Notes under the pieces: model-generated
Database searches by the model: none
What the model was told of the DNA's origin: nothing
Seen by the model: only the letters and a program-made list of their open reading frames with translations
Shown: piece after piece, positions 26,134-37,304 of the stretch
How positions within the stretch are numbered: position 1 is the stretch's first letter
Layout: every line of letters begins with the position of its first letter
NCBI RefSeq assembly: GCF_003268635.1
Contig: NZ_CP029639.1
Location: forward strand, 1,499,501 to 1,563,500
Direction: 5' to 3'
Source of the DNA: Paenibacillus sp. DCT19
GTDB lineage: Bacteria; Bacillota; Bacilli; Paenibacillales; Paenibacillaceae
DNA length: 64,000 nt
Position numbers and translations under genes: made by a program

Positions 26134-26212
26134 ATGTGTGAATATTGCATGCATCGTAGGTGATAAAGTAACGCAATGCTTCATTAGAATACTTTATTGC
26201 AAGTATGAATAT

Positions 26213-28171
26213 CTATTCCAAAGCGAGTGCTTCCCATTCTTCATAAGCTGTCGCCACTTGCTGTTTAAGCTCCTCGGACTTGGCCTGAAGCTCCTGTAGC
26301 TTCATGTAATCCTGATAAACTTCAGGTAGAGCCATCTGTGCCTCAAGCCCTGTAATCTCATCCTCAAGCTCCGCAATTTTCAACTCTAGCGTTTCTTGTC
26401 TGCGTTGTCGATTGCGTTCTTCCCGCTTCGCTTGTTTATCCGCTTCAAAGGATGCAGCGCCTGATTTCTCCGTTGATGAGGGAGCAGTGCCCGCTTTAGG
26501 CGAGAGTTTGGCAGAAGCTGCCTTGGCTTCAGCGGCTTCACGCGCGATATCTTCCAGCTCCTGTTTTTTCTCTACATAATCATCGTAATTGCCGAGGTAA
26601 TGCTCCGTTCCACCTGGATGCAATTCAACGATTCGCTCCGCCATTTTATTGAGGAAATAACGGTCATGGGAGATGAACAGCAACGTACCTTCGTAGTCCA
26701 TGAGGGCGGCTTCGAGCACTTCTTTGGCGAATAGATCCAAATGGTTCGTAGGCTCGTCCAGAATCAGCATATTGGCTTCCTTAAGCATGAGCTTAGAAAG
26801 GGAAACACGCGCCTTTTCCCCGCCGCTGAGCGAGGAGATTTTTTTGAGCACATCGTCACCGCTGAACAAGAAGTTGCCCAGAACCGTACGAATACGAGCT
26901 TCCTCCATGCCAGGATAAGCACCCCATAGTTCTTCCAACACGGTGTTGGTAGGAGTTAAGCCTGTTTGCTCCTGATCATAATAGCCGATCTGCACCTTGG
27001 TTCCCCATTGAATATCTCCGGCTGCCGGGCGCAAGCTTCCTGTTAGGCATTTGAGCATGGTAGATTTACCAATCCCGTTAGGCCCAATCAGGGCAACGGT
27101 CTCTCCCCGTCGCAAGTCGAAGGAAACATTGCGGAATAGGGGCGAACCCTCTTCATAAGCAACAGACAATTGATCCACTCGAAGAACTTCCTTGCCCGAC
27201 ATGACGGCTGTTTCAAAAGAAAAGTGAGCCTTCTTCAGATCGCCCATCGGTTTGTCGAGACGTTCCATTTTGTCGAGCGCTTTGCGCCGACTCTGTGCGC
27301 GCTTGGTTGTTGAAGCACGAACAATGTTTTTCTGTACGAATTCTTCCATCTTGGATATTTCATCTTGCTGTTTCTCATATTGCTTCATCTGTGTTTCATA
27401 CTCAGCCGCTTTGAGCTCCATATATCGACTGTAGTTACCTGTGTATTTTCTGGAACGGTGCCGTTCGATTTCGACGATGGTTGTAACCAGTCGGTCGAGG
27501 AAGTAACGGTCGTGGGATACGACCAGCAACGCGCCTGAATACCCTCGAAGGTAATCCTCCAGCCAAGTTAGGGTAGGAATGTCGAGATAGTTCGTCGGTT
27601 CATCCAGCATGAGAAGGTCAGGTGCTTGTAACAAAATACGAGCAAGAGCAAGTCGTGTTTTTTGCCCACCGCTCAGCGTAGCAATCGGCGTGTCTGCGGC
27701 GAATTCGCCAAAACCCATCCCGTGCAGTACGCTTCGAATGCGAGTCTCCATCTCATAACCGCCATGATCCTTGAACCAATCGGAGCGCTTTGCATAACGT
27801 TCCAGCAGCTCCACATATTTTTTCTCATCCTCCATGAAGGCAGGGTCGGCGATATCTTGCTCCATCTGTCTTAATTCAGCCTCAGCTTGGGTTAGATGGG
27901 CGAAGACGTTCATCATCTCTTCCCAGATGTTGCGATCGGAATGCAGTCCACTATTTTGGGCGAGATAACCAAGCGTTGTTTCTTTTGATTTGAAAATTTG
28001 CCCGCCATCATAGGACATCTCACCCGCAATAATTTTGAGCAACGTTGATTTGCCTGCGCCGTTTACACCGACGAGACCAATTCGTTCACGTTCTAATATT
28101 TGTAAGTTTACGCCGTCCAAAATTGGATCGACACCATATCGTTTAATAATTCCGGATACTTGTAATAACAT
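26213..28171 (-). CDS. ydiF: ABC-F family ribosomal ATPase, YdiF-like
   Basis: 652 residues with two ABC domains and no membrane segment. Domain 1: GVNGAGKST, LSGGQKTRLALAR, LLMLDEPTNYLDI. The inter-domain linker is rich in K/R/E and contains RASTTKRAQSRRKALDKMERL. Domain 2: GPNGIGKST, LSGGEKARVSLSKLML, LILDEPTNHLD. The last 90 residues form a coiled coil (TLELKIAELEDEITGLEAQM). ABC-F proteins act in the ribosomal E site to rescue stalled translation or protect against antibiotics. The start ATG 28171 follows GGAGGAAC. Location between tsaD/leuA and moaC matches Bacillus ydiF, though here it is on the minus strand. Confidence 0.92.
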   Translation of the reverse strand: MLLQVSGIIKRYGVDPILDGVNLQILERERIGLVGVNGAGKSTLLKIIAGEMSYDGGQIFKSKETTLGYLAQNSGLHSDRNIWEEMMNVFAHLTQAEAELRQMEQDIADPAFMEDEKKYVELLERYAKRSDWFKDHGGYEMETRIRSVLHGMGFGEFAADTPIATLSGGQKTRLALARILLQAPDLLMLDEPTNYLDIPTLTWLEDYLRGYSGALLVVSHDRYFLDRLVTTIVEIERHRSRKYTGNYSRYMELKAAEYETQMKQYEKQQDEISKMEEFVQKNIVRASTTKRAQSRRKALDKMERLDKPMGDLKKAHFSFETAVMSGKEVLRVDQLSVAYEEGSPLFRNVSFDLRRGETVALIGPNGIGKSTMLKCLTGSLRPAAGDIQWGTKVQIGYYDQEQTGLTPTNTVLEELWGAYPGMEEARIRTVLGNFLFSGDDVLKKISSLSGGEKARVSLSKLMLKEANMLILDEPTNHLDLFAKEVLEAALMDYEGTLLFISHDRYFLNKMAERIVELHPGGTEHYLGNYDDYVEKKQELEDIAREAAEAKAASAKLSPKAGTAPSSTEKSGAASFEADKQAKREERNRQRRQETLELKIAELEDEITGLEAQMALPEVYQDYMKLQELQAKSEELKQQVATAYEEWEALALE

Positions 28172-28218
28172 AAAATGAAGTTCCTCCATCGGTCCAGTAC
28201 GTGATTTGATAACAATAA

Positions 28219-28286
28219 GTGCGTGTTCAAAAAGTACGGTTGTCAGTACCGAGAAGATGGGATGAACTTTTTGAACAACCTCTATA
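28219..28286 (+). repeat. Dispersed repeat R1, internally deleted copy
   Basis: GTGCGTGTTCAAAAAGTACG and CAGTACCGAGAAGATGGGAT are joined directly to GAACTTTTTGAACAACCTCT, so both ends are kept and the middle of the unit is missing (68 bp against about 180). It lies in the leader between ydiF and the divergent cyclo-ligase gene; 28287-28519 shows no other clear element. Confidence 0.75.
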
Positions 28287-28519
28287 GTCCAGTTTACATG
28301 AAATACAGATCAAATGCACCGCTTGGGAGCGGGGGGCCGTGTAGTCTTTTTGGACAATCAATGATAAACTGAAAGAAGGCATGTTAATTCATGAGTATTT
28401 TGCAGAAAATGATTCATGATAACCATTTCAACGAGATGACATCACGTCATAACATATAAATATGATTATTAATGCGTGCTTTTTTCACCTTTCACATCAA
28501 CAGGAGGGTATTCAAAACC

Positions 28520-29152
28520 ATGCAGGATCGGATGGAACACAAGAGCGAGCTTCGTTCTCGGCTGAAGCAAAGTCGGGATCTGCTGGATGAATCGCTTCGT
28601 CTCCATGCGATGGGGGACATAAGCCTTGTGGTGAAGCGGGAGCTACAGCGATTGAGGCTGGACAAGCCAAAGTTAACGATCTTTAGCTATTTGTCCTATC
28701 GCAGCGAAGCAACGACAGCGTTTTTGTTTGAAGATGGCTGGAAGCATGGGGATGTGATGCTAGCTCCCAAAGTGCTGGCGAACCCCACTCGGATGGAACT
28801 GAGGAGGGTGGCTGGAGAACAGGATATTGAATCAGGAGTATGGGGCATACCCGAACCTAAAGATTCCTGTGAAGTATTGCAGCCGGAGAATTGGCCGTAT
28901 ATCGATCTTGTCATTGTGCCTGGTCTGGGGTTTGATCGTCAGGGTGGCCGGATTGGTTATGGTGGCGGTTATTATGACCGTTTTGCCGAGACGTTGGCAG
29001 TCCAATGTTCCCAAGCGGGTCAAAGACCACAGATGGCAGCACTTGTGTTACCAGGGCAATTGCAGGACGAGATTCCGATGGAACCACGCGATCTGCGACT
29101 GGATCTGTTGATGACGACCGAAGGTGTACTACATATCAATAAAGGGTTGTGA
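28520..29152 (+). CDS. 5-formyltetrahydrofolate cyclo-ligase
   Basis: About 210 residues. ATP-binding start [18 protein letters not shown], then [14 protein letters not shown], the substrate region [13 protein letters not shown], and the hallmark [25 protein letters not shown]. This family converts 5-formyl-THF to 5,10-methenyl-THF using ATP, returning stored folate to the one-carbon pool. The start at ATG 28520 has GGAGGG eleven bases upstream. The stop overlaps the moaC start (TGATG), so both are translated as a coupled pair. Confidence 0.92.
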   Translation: MQDRMEHKSELRSRLKQSRDLLDESLRLHAMGDISLVVKRELQRLRLDKPKLTIFSYLSYRSEATTAFLFEDGWKHGDVMLAPKVLANPTRMELRRVAGEQDIESGVWGIPEPKDSCEVLQPENWPYIDLVIVPGLGFDRQGGRIGYGGGYYDRFAETLAVQCSQAGQRPQMAALVLPGQLQDEIPMEPRDLRLDLLMTTEGVLHINKGL

Positions 29153-29661
29153 TGGTATTGAGTTCAGATGTACACAATGGACAGACTTCCGGAGGGGAGT
29201 TTACCCATTTTAATGAACAGGGACGGGCTCGAATGGTTGATATTTCGGGCAAGGAGGCGACCGTTCGTAAAGCAGTGGCGGTGTCCAAAGTAACGATGCA
29301 ACCAACTACGCTTGAAGCGATTCGTGAAGGACGCATTGGTAAAGGAGACGTATTGGCTGTTGCTCAAATCGCAGGTATCCAAGGGGCTAAGAAAACGTCA
29401 GACTGGATTCCGATGTGCCATCCTCTTGCACTTACAGGTGTAGATATCCGTTTTCACGACAACGGTGTGGATGAGATACAGATTGAAGCAACGGTTAAAA
29501 CCGAAGGTAAGACTGGGGTCGAGATGGAGGCACTTACGGCAGCCTCGGCTGCGGCGCTAACGATCTATGACATGTGTAAAGCCTTGCAAAAAGATATGAT
29601 TATCGGTCCGACCATGCTGCAATCCAAAAGTGGTGGAAAAAACGGGGATTTCAATCGTTAA
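29152..29661 (+). CDS. moaC: Cyclic pyranopterin monophosphate synthase MoaC
   Basis: A 169-residue MoaC. Motifs: [63 protein letters not shown] (active-site Lys/His/Cys region) and [23 protein letters not shown] with KDMIIG. It forms cyclic pyranopterin monophosphate in molybdenum cofactor synthesis. The ATG overlaps the cyclo-ligase stop. Residues 1-14 are a non-conserved extension. moaB follows, separated by a mini R1 repeat. Confidence 0.95.
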   Translation: MVLSSDVHNGQTSGGEFTHFNEQGRARMVDISGKEATVRKAVAVSKVTMQPTTLEAIREGRIGKGDVLAVAQIAGIQGAKKTSDWIPMCHPLALTGVDIRFHDNGVDEIQIEATVKTEGKTGVEMEALTAASAAALTIYDMCKALQKDMIIGPTMLQSKSGGKNGDFNR

Positions 29662-29700
29662 GTGCGTGTTCAAAAGCGGACTTTTTGAACTACCTCTTAA
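29661..29700 (+). repeat. Dispersed repeat R1, minimal 40-bp copy
   Basis: AGTGCGTGTTCAAAAGCGGA fused to CTTTTTGAACTACCTCTTAA keeps only the two ends of R1, giving an almost perfect TTCAAAA/TTTTGAA hairpin. It begins at the moaC stop. Confidence 0.7.
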
Positions 29701-29738
29701 ACGGACATTTATTTTCATAAAGGAGAAGGGTGATCTTT

Positions 29739-30224
29739 ATGGTGTGGAGAACAGCAATCCTGACAGCCAGCGACAAAGGGGCCCGCGGGGAACGTGAGGA
29801 TACGAGTGCACAAGTCATCCGGGAGCTTGTAGAAGAAGAACTGGGTGGGGAGATCGTAGAGTACCGCATCGTTCCTGATGAACCCGATGAGATTATCGCG
29901 GCACTAATTGAGATGACAGATTACTTCCATGCAGACCTAGTACTGACCACAGGGGGTACGGAGCTTGCGATTCGCGATATTACCCCGGAAGCGACAAGAC
30001 GGGTAATTGAGAGAGAAGTTCCAGGTATGGCTGAAGCCATGCGTTACAGTGTCATGAGCAAAAATCGTTCTGCCATGCTGTTCCGCGGCTTGTGTGGTAT
30101 TCGTGGACGAACATTGATCGTCAATTTGCCTGGTACGCCTAAGGGGGTACACGAGCATTTGGCAGCCATTATGGATCAGCTTCCAGAGGCACTACTCATG
30201 GTTACAGGACAGTTTAAGCAATAG
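29739..30224 (+). CDS. moaB: Molybdenum cofactor biosynthesis protein MoaB/MogA family
   Basis: About 161 residues of the MoCF-BD (MogA/MoaB) fold: AILTASDKGARGEREDTSAQ, VLTTGGTELAIRDITPEAT (the TTGGTG-like molybdopterin-binding loop), SKNRSAMLFRGLCGIRGRTLIVNLPGTPKG. MoaB/MogA adenylates molybdopterin before molybdate insertion. ATG 29739 has AAGGG eight bases and AGGAG thirteen bases upstream; a GTG at 29730 lies in the SD. Pairing with moaC supports the call. Confidence 0.92.
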   Translation: MVWRTAILTASDKGARGEREDTSAQVIRELVEEELGGEIVEYRIVPDEPDEIIAALIEMTDYFHADLVLTTGGTELAIRDITPEATRRVIEREVPGMAEAMRYSVMSKNRSAMLFRGLCGIRGRTLIVNLPGTPKGVHEHLAAIMDQLPEALLMVTGQFKQ

Positions 30225-30403
30225 ATTGAGCATGAATCTCCATAGGTAATCCATTCATAAATTTTGAATAATTTATGAATATTATGGGTTATGTAAGTGG
30301 TTACATCTGTGGTATGATTGGCGTAAATCAACATTGTTGTTGTTCTTGATCATTGGATTCTTATGAAACAGAGTTTCTGAGCCTTGCAGAAGGAGGAGTA
30401 TCC

Positions 30404-30652
30404 ATGGGAAGTGCTATAGGTCCAACAGGTTTTATTTTATTAGTTGTTGTGGCGCTGTTGTTGTTTGGTCCAAACAAGCTTCCTGAACTGGGACGTGCAG
30501 TTGGCCGTACTTTTCGTGAATTCAAAGACGGCGCACGCGAGATTATCTCGGATGATGACGCATCCAAGCGCAAGGAGCAGGAAAAGGCCAAGCCACTGGC
30601 ATCGGAGAGTGCACCTGTAGATAAGCCTGAAGACAAACGCTTGCCGGAGTAA
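30404..30652 (+). CDS. tatA: Sec-independent protein translocase subunit TatA
   Basis: 82 residues: an N-terminal membrane helix (GPTGFILLVVVALLLFGP), the FGPNKLPELGRAVGRTFREFK hinge and amphipathic helix, and a charged tail (SKRKEQEKAKP). This is the standard TatA layout; TatA oligomerises to let folded proteins with twin-arginine signals pass. AAGGAGGAG lies just before the ATG at 30404. tatC follows after 75 bases and a short hairpin, as in the Bacillus tatAy-tatCy pair. Confidence 0.95.
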   Translation: MGSAIGPTGFILLVVVALLLFGPNKLPELGRAVGRTFREFKDGAREIISDDDASKRKEQEKAKPLASESAPVDKPEDKRLPE

Positions 30653-30673
30653 TGACGGCCATGAATGAGAATT

Positions 30674-30700
30674 CCCTTCCTGCCGGAAGGGTTTTGTATT
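30674..30700 (+). terminator. Hairpin between tatA and tatC, likely partial terminator
   Basis: CCCTTCC (30674-30680), loop TGCC, GGAAGGG (30685-30691), then TTTTGTATTTT. It may lower tatC output relative to tatA, which is needed in excess. Confidence 0.65.
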
Positions 30701-30727
30701 TTAAGCTGGCAATAATGGGGGGCAGGC

Positions 30728-31513
30728 ATGACGCAGCAGACAGAAGAAATGACAATTGTGGAACATTTGAGCGAGCTGCGCAAGCGGCTGATTTATGTGC
30801 TGAGCGTTTTTGTTTTAGGTTTAATTGTAGGATTTTTTGTAGCAGATCCCGTGTATGAGTACTTAACGAAAGCCGAGTCGGTTAAAGGTTTTGTTCTGCA
30901 CGCCTTTTCTTTCTGGGATGGTATTGGCATCTATATGAAGATTGCGGGACTGTTTTCGCTTGTTGTGACATTGCCATTTACAGTGTTTCAGATCTGGAAA
31001 TTTGTAAGCCCGGGGCTACGACCTATTGAGCGGAAGGCTGCATTGAAATATGTACCGTATGTCTTTCTTCTGTTCCTGATTGGTCTGTCGTTTGCCTATT
31101 ATGTTGTCTTCCCGATGGCACTTGCGTTTACAACATCGATTACGGAGAAAATGGGACTTGTCGAGACATATGGGATGAAGCAATATTTCAGTTTTCTGTT
31201 TGGCATTGTGCTGCCTGTATCTTTGTTGTTCGAGCTTCCACTGCTCATCATGTTCCTGACAGCAATACGGATTCTGAATCCGACCCGTCTTCGCAAAATG
31301 AGAAGAGTGGCTTACTTCATCCTGATCTTCATCGCTGTAGTGGTTACACCACCGGATTTTATCTCAGATCTCCTAGTGATGATTCCCTTGCTTTTGTTGT
31401 ATGAGTTCAGTGTGTTTCTATCGGCCTTTGTATATCGTAAGCAGTTAGCTGCCGATGAGGCGTCAGAGTCGCGCTACACCCAGGCGAGTGACGAGAACAG
31501 CATGAATAGCTAG
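30728..31513 (+). CDS. tatC: Sec-independent protein translocase subunit TatC
   Basis: A 261-residue protein with six membrane helices. Conserved features: EMTIVEHLSELRKRLIYVLS at the N-terminus, FKxx-like PFTVFQIWKFVSPGLRPIERK, YYVVFPMALAFTTS, and VTPPDFISDLLVMIPLLLLYE. TatC recognises the twin-arginine signal peptide and recruits TatA. The ATG follows GGGGGGCAGGC. Position between tatA and groES fits the Bacillus neighbourhood. Confidence 0.96.
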   Translation: MTQQTEEMTIVEHLSELRKRLIYVLSVFVLGLIVGFFVADPVYEYLTKAESVKGFVLHAFSFWDGIGIYMKIAGLFSLVVTLPFTVFQIWKFVSPGLRPIERKAALKYVPYVFLLFLIGLSFAYYVVFPMALAFTTSITEKMGLVETYGMKQYFSFLFGIVLPVSLLFELPLLIMFLTAIRILNPTRLRKMRRVAYFILIFIAVVVTPPDFISDLLVMIPLLLLYEFSVFLSAFVYRKQLAADEASESRYTQASDENSMNS

Positions 31514-31662
31514 ATGAGCTTGGAGGACAGACAAACCTGAAGAAGGTATAACTAGAACTTTTCGTTGACCACAAAAGTTTGAGTGCAGCCGTCGGAGGGT
31601 AACGCTGTCCTTGAAGGGTTCTATATTCCTGTTTATGTGTGTCGTTCAACCGACTTATATCT

Positions 31663-31716
31663 TCATCCCATCTTCTCGGTACTGAAAACCGACCTTTTTG
31701 AACATGTACCTTAAAG
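31663..31716 (-). repeat. Dispersed repeat R1, end fragment
   Basis: On the minus strand: GGTACATGTTCAAAAAGGTC, then TCAGTACCGAGAAGATGGGA. This is the head segment of R1. It lies in the 511-bp gap between tatC and groES; the rest of 31514-31900 shows no gene. Confidence 0.7.
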
Positions 31717-31900
31717 GACAAGCAGGCATATTTTGCCGAGCAATGGATACAATGGAAGAGGGCTGAACACTCCACGGGGATAAGGCTTGTTATTGTCTTG
31801 CGTTTGAATTGCACGGTATGAAGGAACAGAGATTCTAGTGCATTTCAGAGGGTTCGGTGTAAAGAGAACGTAAATTATCACATGAATTCGTGAAAAGGAC

Positions 31901-31929
31901 TTGAAATCATGCTTCAAGTTGAGTATCAT
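31901..31929 (+). promoter_or_regulatory. groESL promoter
   Basis: TTGAAA (31901-31906), 17 bases, TATCAT (31924-31929), placed just upstream of the CIRCE element so that the repressor would cover the transcript start. Confidence 0.75.
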
Positions 31930-31940
31930 AAAGTTGGTTG

Positions 31941-31967
31941 TTAGCACTGAACACTGTCGAGTGCTAA
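31941..31967 (+). promoter_or_regulatory. CIRCE element (HrcA operator)
   Basis: TTAGCACTG, nine bases, GAGTGCTAA. This is the CIRCE consensus (TTAGCACTC-N9-GAGTGCTAA) with one mismatch in the left arm. HrcA binding here represses groESL until heat or misfolded protein occupies GroEL. Confidence 0.97.
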
Positions 31968-32024
31968 TACATAGCTACAACCTACAATGTAACGTTATAT
32001 AATTTCAAAAGGAGGCTATTTTTC

Positions 32025-32306
32025 ATGATCAGACCTTTAGGTGAACGCGTATTGGTAGAACCATTGGAGCAAGAGCAAACTACTTCTTTCGGGATCGTAC
32101 TTCCGGACTCTGCTAAAGAGAAGCCACAAGAGGGTAAAGTAATTGCTGTTGGCGCTGGAGTGCTGAAAGACGGCGTACGTGTAGCTCTGGAAGTGAAAGA
32201 AGGAGACCGCGTAATCTTCTCCAAATATGCCGGTACAGAAATCAAATTCGAAGGTAAAGAATATTTGATTATGAAAGAGAGCGACATTCACGCGATTCTC
32301 GACTAA
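32025..32306 (+). CDS. groES: Co-chaperonin GroES
   Basis: 93 residues: [20 protein letters not shown], the mobile loop [19 protein letters not shown], and the roof-region [20 protein letters not shown]. Full family length. It caps the GroEL ring. AGGAGG lies upstream of the ATG; groEL follows after 73 bases. Controlled by CIRCE/HrcA. Confidence 0.98.
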   Translation: MIRPLGERVLVEPLEQEQTTSFGIVLPDSAKEKPQEGKVIAVGAGVLKDGVRVALEVKEGDRVIFSKYAGTEIKFEGKEYLIMKESDIHAILD

Positions 32307-32364
32307 TTCAAATTTTATCGGTTAACCGAACCATATAGCAGTACCATTTTACACAATATACTAG

Positions 32365-34014
<1,650 letters not shown>

Positions 34015-34052
34015 TAAAGGTGTAAAAACCTTTGTTAATGCCTTAACGAATG

Positions 34053-34078
34053 AAGGCTCCCGAGAGGGAGCCTTTTTT
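34053..34078 (+). terminator. groESL terminator
   Basis: AAGGCTCCC (34053-34061), loop GAGA, GGGAGCC, followed by TTTTTT. Confidence 0.92.
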
Positions 34079-34209
34079 CATGTGAATTAAATTAAGATAT
34101 AGTGAGATTGAAATTCTTACCATTTACTAAGAAGTGAAACCTAAAAGATTATTGTTCGTATGTACAATGATACATAAATGAGAATTTCAGGAATTAAGGA
34201 GGAACTTTT

Positions 34210-34446
34210 TTGCGAAAGAGTACAAAATGGGTATTGTGGATATTAGGTTTAATGCTCGCTGCGATTTTTATTAATTTTTATATGAATCTATATAGCTTGG
34301 GTTTTGCTCTAATTGGGGTGCTGTTTATGGTATTTACGGGATGGGGGTTTCTGGTGAAGCTGAAGAATGACGTTCGCCAGCACGAGGATCATCATAGAAG
34401 AATGCATGAATCTGTGAACGATGATATTGAGAGATACACCAGGTAA
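34210..34446 (+). CDS. Small membrane protein, 78 residues
   Basis: Starts at TTG 34210 behind GGAGGAAC. Two hydrophobic segments (about residues 6-25 and 28-47) are followed by a His/Asp/Glu-rich cytoplasmic tail (QHEDHHRRMHESVNDDIERY). No family recognised. It is its own transcription unit, flanked by the groEL terminator and another terminator. Confidence 0.7.
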   Translation: MRKSTKWVLWILGLMLAAIFINFYMNLYSLGFALIGVLFMVFTGWGFLVKLKNDVRQHEDHHRRMHESVNDDIERYTR

Positions 34447-34525
34447 ATTAACGTTCTAGATACCTGACATAGAAATAAGAGATGCTAAGCCCACGCACAA
34501 TTAATTCGTATAATGAAAGAATAGG

Positions 34526-34548
34526 GACTCCCGTTAGGGAGTCTTTTT
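34526..34548 (+). terminator. Intrinsic terminator
   Basis: GACTCCC (34526-34532), loop GTTA, GGGAGTC (34537-34543), TTTTT. Confidence 0.85.
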
Positions 34549-34680
34549 AACTTTATAGGTTGAAAACAATAAAACTTTTATGAGAATTACATATTGCTCT
34601 GAAAAGAAAATTTGAGTAATATAAACATATGAATAAGTGTTCATGTATTGAAGTGTAAAATGATAATGGAGATGATACAT

Positions 34681-35724
34681 ATGTACGATGTATTGGTAAT
34701 CGGAGCTGGGCAAGCAGGGTTAGCAGCAGGTTATTATCTCAAACAATCAGGATTAACTTTCTTGGTCGTTGATGCAGGCTCATCTATTGGGCAATCTTGG
34801 CGTACACGGTACGACTCTTTGCAGCTCTTCACTCCACGAATGTATGATGAGTTACCCGGAATGCCTCTTCAAGGAGATCGTCATGGCTTGCCGAGTAAAG
34901 ATGAAATTGCAGATTATTTTGAAAAGTATGCTGAACAAATGCAGCTTCCGATCAAGTTAAATTGTGCAATTACCCGTCTCTCTATAGAAGATGAAATTTA
35001 TTATGCGGAAACTACAGAGGGAACGATTACAGCGCGCAATGTTATCATTGCAACTGGGCCTTTCCAGGTTAAAAATGTTCCTAGCTTTGCGAATTCATTA
35101 TCTGAAGATATTGTTCAACTTCATTCCTCGGAATATAAAAACCGCTCTCAATTGGTTCCGGGAACAACAGTTGTCGTTGGTGGCGGCAATTCAGGTGCCC
35201 AGATTGCAGTAGAGTTAGCATCAGATGATAGACAAATAGTGTACATATCCCTAGCTCGACAGATTACATTTAAGCCATTACATATTATGAAACGAAGTAT
35301 ATTTTGGTATTTGGAAAAGACCGGATTGTTACGTGCGGGTACTGAACGTATGAAGGGGAAGTGGTTACGCAATCAGCCTGAGTATGTATACGGCTACGAG
35401 TTAAAAGAGCTGATTGCCAAAGAGCGAGTGAGCATGCGTCCGCGAGCTACCAATGCGATAGATGACCGTATCCTATACGAGGATGGTAGTGAGACAAAAA
35501 TAAATAACATTATCTGGGCAACGGGTTTTCAGCGAAATGATCGTTGGATTGATATTCATAATGCTTTTGATTCCGATGGGGGAGTCTTGCACGAGAGAGG
35601 CATATCGCCAGTTGCTGGACTGTACTTTGTAGGATTACCTTGGCAAACATCGCGTGGTTCGGCGTTGCTAGGCTGGGTTAAATACGATGCTCAGAGTATC
35701 GTGAATGCTGTCCTTCAGAGCTAG
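34681..35724 (+). CDS. FAD/NAD(P)-dependent flavoprotein monooxygenase (CzcO-like)
   Basis: A 347-residue protein: FAD-binding VLVIGAGQAGLAAGYYLK, then IGQSWRTRYDSLQLFTP and LPG-P, typical of flavin monooxygenases. A second dinucleotide fold, TTVVVGGGNSGAQIAVELA, binds NADPH. IIWATGFQRN matches the ATG(F/Y) motif of this class. Members oxidise small organic or metal-linked substrates; the actual substrate is unknown. ATG 34681 has GGAG ten bases upstream; the in-frame TTG at 34648 has no SD. It is followed by a lipoprotein gene 55 bases on. Confidence 0.85.
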   Translation: MYDVLVIGAGQAGLAAGYYLKQSGLTFLVVDAGSSIGQSWRTRYDSLQLFTPRMYDELPGMPLQGDRHGLPSKDEIADYFEKYAEQMQLPIKLNCAITRLSIEDEIYYAETTEGTITARNVIIATGPFQVKNVPSFANSLSEDIVQLHSSEYKNRSQLVPGTTVVVGGGNSGAQIAVELASDDRQIVYISLARQITFKPLHIMKRSIFWYLEKTGLLRAGTERMKGKWLRNQPEYVYGYELKELIAKERVSMRPRATNAIDDRILYEDGSETKINNIIWATGFQRNDRWIDIHNAFDSDGGVLHERGISPVAGLYFVGLPWQTSRGSALLGWVKYDAQSIVNAVLQS

Positions 35725-35779
35725 AACGAACGAATATGGTATCTCATATTTTGGGTATATACCTAAAAGGAGGGATCAT

Positions 35780-36130
35780 ATGAAATTAATCAAAATGGCG
35801 TGCATGACTTGTTGTATAGTACTAGCATCTCTTTTATCAGCTTGTGGTGCGGATAATATTCTACACGGGAAGAGTGATCATTGGGATGTGTCCCTTCAGC
35901 GATCAACGGGTTCATTCAATATTGTCTACATTGGGGAAGAAACCAAGCTTAAGGATATCGAGTACGACATCTCTGGCACGAATATTAAATACCAGGGGAA
36001 AGCTTCTAATGAACAAGAGGTACCCTTCCATATATCCGGCCCCATCATAAGTAACGCGGATAAAACAAAAGATCCGATTACGTTTAGAATAAGCTGGAAT
36101 GATCAAAGCGAGAGTGTGACCTTTGAATAG
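35780..36130 (+). CDS. Hypothetical lipoprotein
   Basis: 116 residues with a type II signal peptide (MKLIKMACMTCCIVLASLLS then AC, the lipobox LLSAC with the lipidated Cys at about residue 23). The mature part is beta-rich and ends DPITFRISWNDQSESVTFE. No family recognised. AAAGGAGGG lies just before the ATG at 35780. Probably cotranscribed with the monooxygenase gene and ended by a bidirectional terminator. Confidence 0.78.
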   Translation: MKLIKMACMTCCIVLASLLSACGADNILHGKSDHWDVSLQRSTGSFNIVYIGEETKLKDIEYDISGTNIKYQGKASNEQEVPFHISGPIISNADKTKDPITFRISWNDQSESVTFE

Positions 36131-36236
36131 CTCTCGCTTTGGGAGGTGTTACACGGTTGAAGTGGGCACAATTATGGATTTAGCGGATTCCTAGCTAACA
36201 CATCAATTACTTTTATTGATCATACTTTACACAATG

Positions 36237-36258
36237 AGCCGTCCTTCATAGGACGGCT
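36237..36258. terminator. Bidirectional terminator between convergent genes
   Basis: AGCCGTCCT (36237-36245), loop TCAT, AGGACGGCT (36250-36258), followed by TTCTTG. Confidence 0.75.
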
Positions 36259-36275
36259 TCTTGCACGTGTGAGAC

Positions 36276-37010
36276 TTACTCCACCGTTGTTATTTCAAAA
36301 ACGGATGTCCCATCATTTTGAATCTGGAAGCGATATTGGAATCCATCTCGTATCGTCGTTCCATCAAACTCACTCTGATTCACATCACGCTCTAACAATC
36401 CGATATCCTGAATAACGTCTTGCGCATCGTTATAGGTATATTCACTGTGAGTGGTTAGGATGAGTGTAGCGATAGCAGTTAGCAGTACGCCACGTGTCGG
36501 CTCATTGACATTACCAGTTCCATATAGCTTAATTTCCTGTATTTGTTCATCTGCATTGACTATTCCGATCATGCGCAGTTCGTCATTGAATGCATATTCA
36601 AAAGTAGGAGTAGCCTGATCCGCAGATGATTCATTCATGGTTAGTCGAGTAATCGCCAGCCCGTTTAATCGGTATTTTCCTACAGCAGCATTGAACTTGT
36701 TTCGGAAATCGCCAGCAGTCATTTGGAATCCAGTAGTATTGTTCGGACTTGAAGCATCGTCGTTACTTTGATCCGACGCAGTACCGGAATTCTGCTGTGT
36801 TGTCTGCTCTGAACTAGGCTGTGAAGAGTCTGGAGATAATACCAACATGCCATACATACCTATGGAAGCCATTACGAAACAGAGCGTCGTTAGAATGATA
36901 TGCTGGATGTTTATCTTGTTACGTTTTCTCATCGATAAGATCATGCGTACAAGAAAAACAAAGAAAGCTAATAATCCAATAATCCATATTACGGTAAACA
37001 AAACTTGCAA
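36276..37010 (-). CDS. Hypothetical protein with two N-terminal membrane helices
   Basis: 244 residues: two membrane segments (about 5-25 and 37-58), a Ser/Gln/Thr/Asn-rich linker (SSEQTTQQNSGTASDQSNDD), then a soluble domain of about 150 residues (GFQMTAGDFRNKFNAAVGKY...). The domain has alternating strands and looks like a small sensing or regulatory ectodomain; no family assigned. Start TTG 37010 has AGGTGAG upstream. Single gene. Confidence 0.65.
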   Translation of the reverse strand: MQVLFTVIWIIGLLAFFVFLVRMILSMRKRNKINIQHIILTTLCFVMASIGMYGMLVLSPDSSQPSSEQTTQQNSGTASDQSNDDASSPNNTTGFQMTAGDFRNKFNAAVGKYRLNGLAITRLTMNESSADQATPTFEYAFNDELRMIGIVNADEQIQEIKLYGTGNVNEPTRGVLLTAIATLILTTHSEYTYNDAQDVIQDIGLLERDVNQSEFDGTTIRDGFQYRFQIQNDGTSVFEITTVE

Positions 37011-37235
37011 ATTCTCACCTCGTAATCTCTCAATTGATGAAAGCTCATCTATATTCTATTGTTCCAACATTCATTATAATGTTTCTTCGAGTAACTTTAA
37101 ACTGAGCATGTACACTCACACAACGAACATTATGGATCACATATCTCACATCTCCAGCATACATTCTCAATTCAAACATCACTTATCAAGCATCTCGCAT
37201 CATGCATCACAGATCTAGCTTCATTCATCACGGGC

Positions 37236-37268
37236 AAAAAGCACTGCCAGCATACAGCTAGCAGTGCT
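37236..37268 (-). terminator. Terminator downstream of lacZ
   Basis: On the minus strand AGCACTGC (37268-37261) pairs with GCAGTGCT (37247-37240) and runs into TTTTT. It lies 220 bases beyond the lacZ stop, past the R2 repeat. Confidence 0.75.
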
Positions 37269-37304
37269 CTTCTTAGACTTTCCTAACTTACATCTTCTAT
37301 ATAA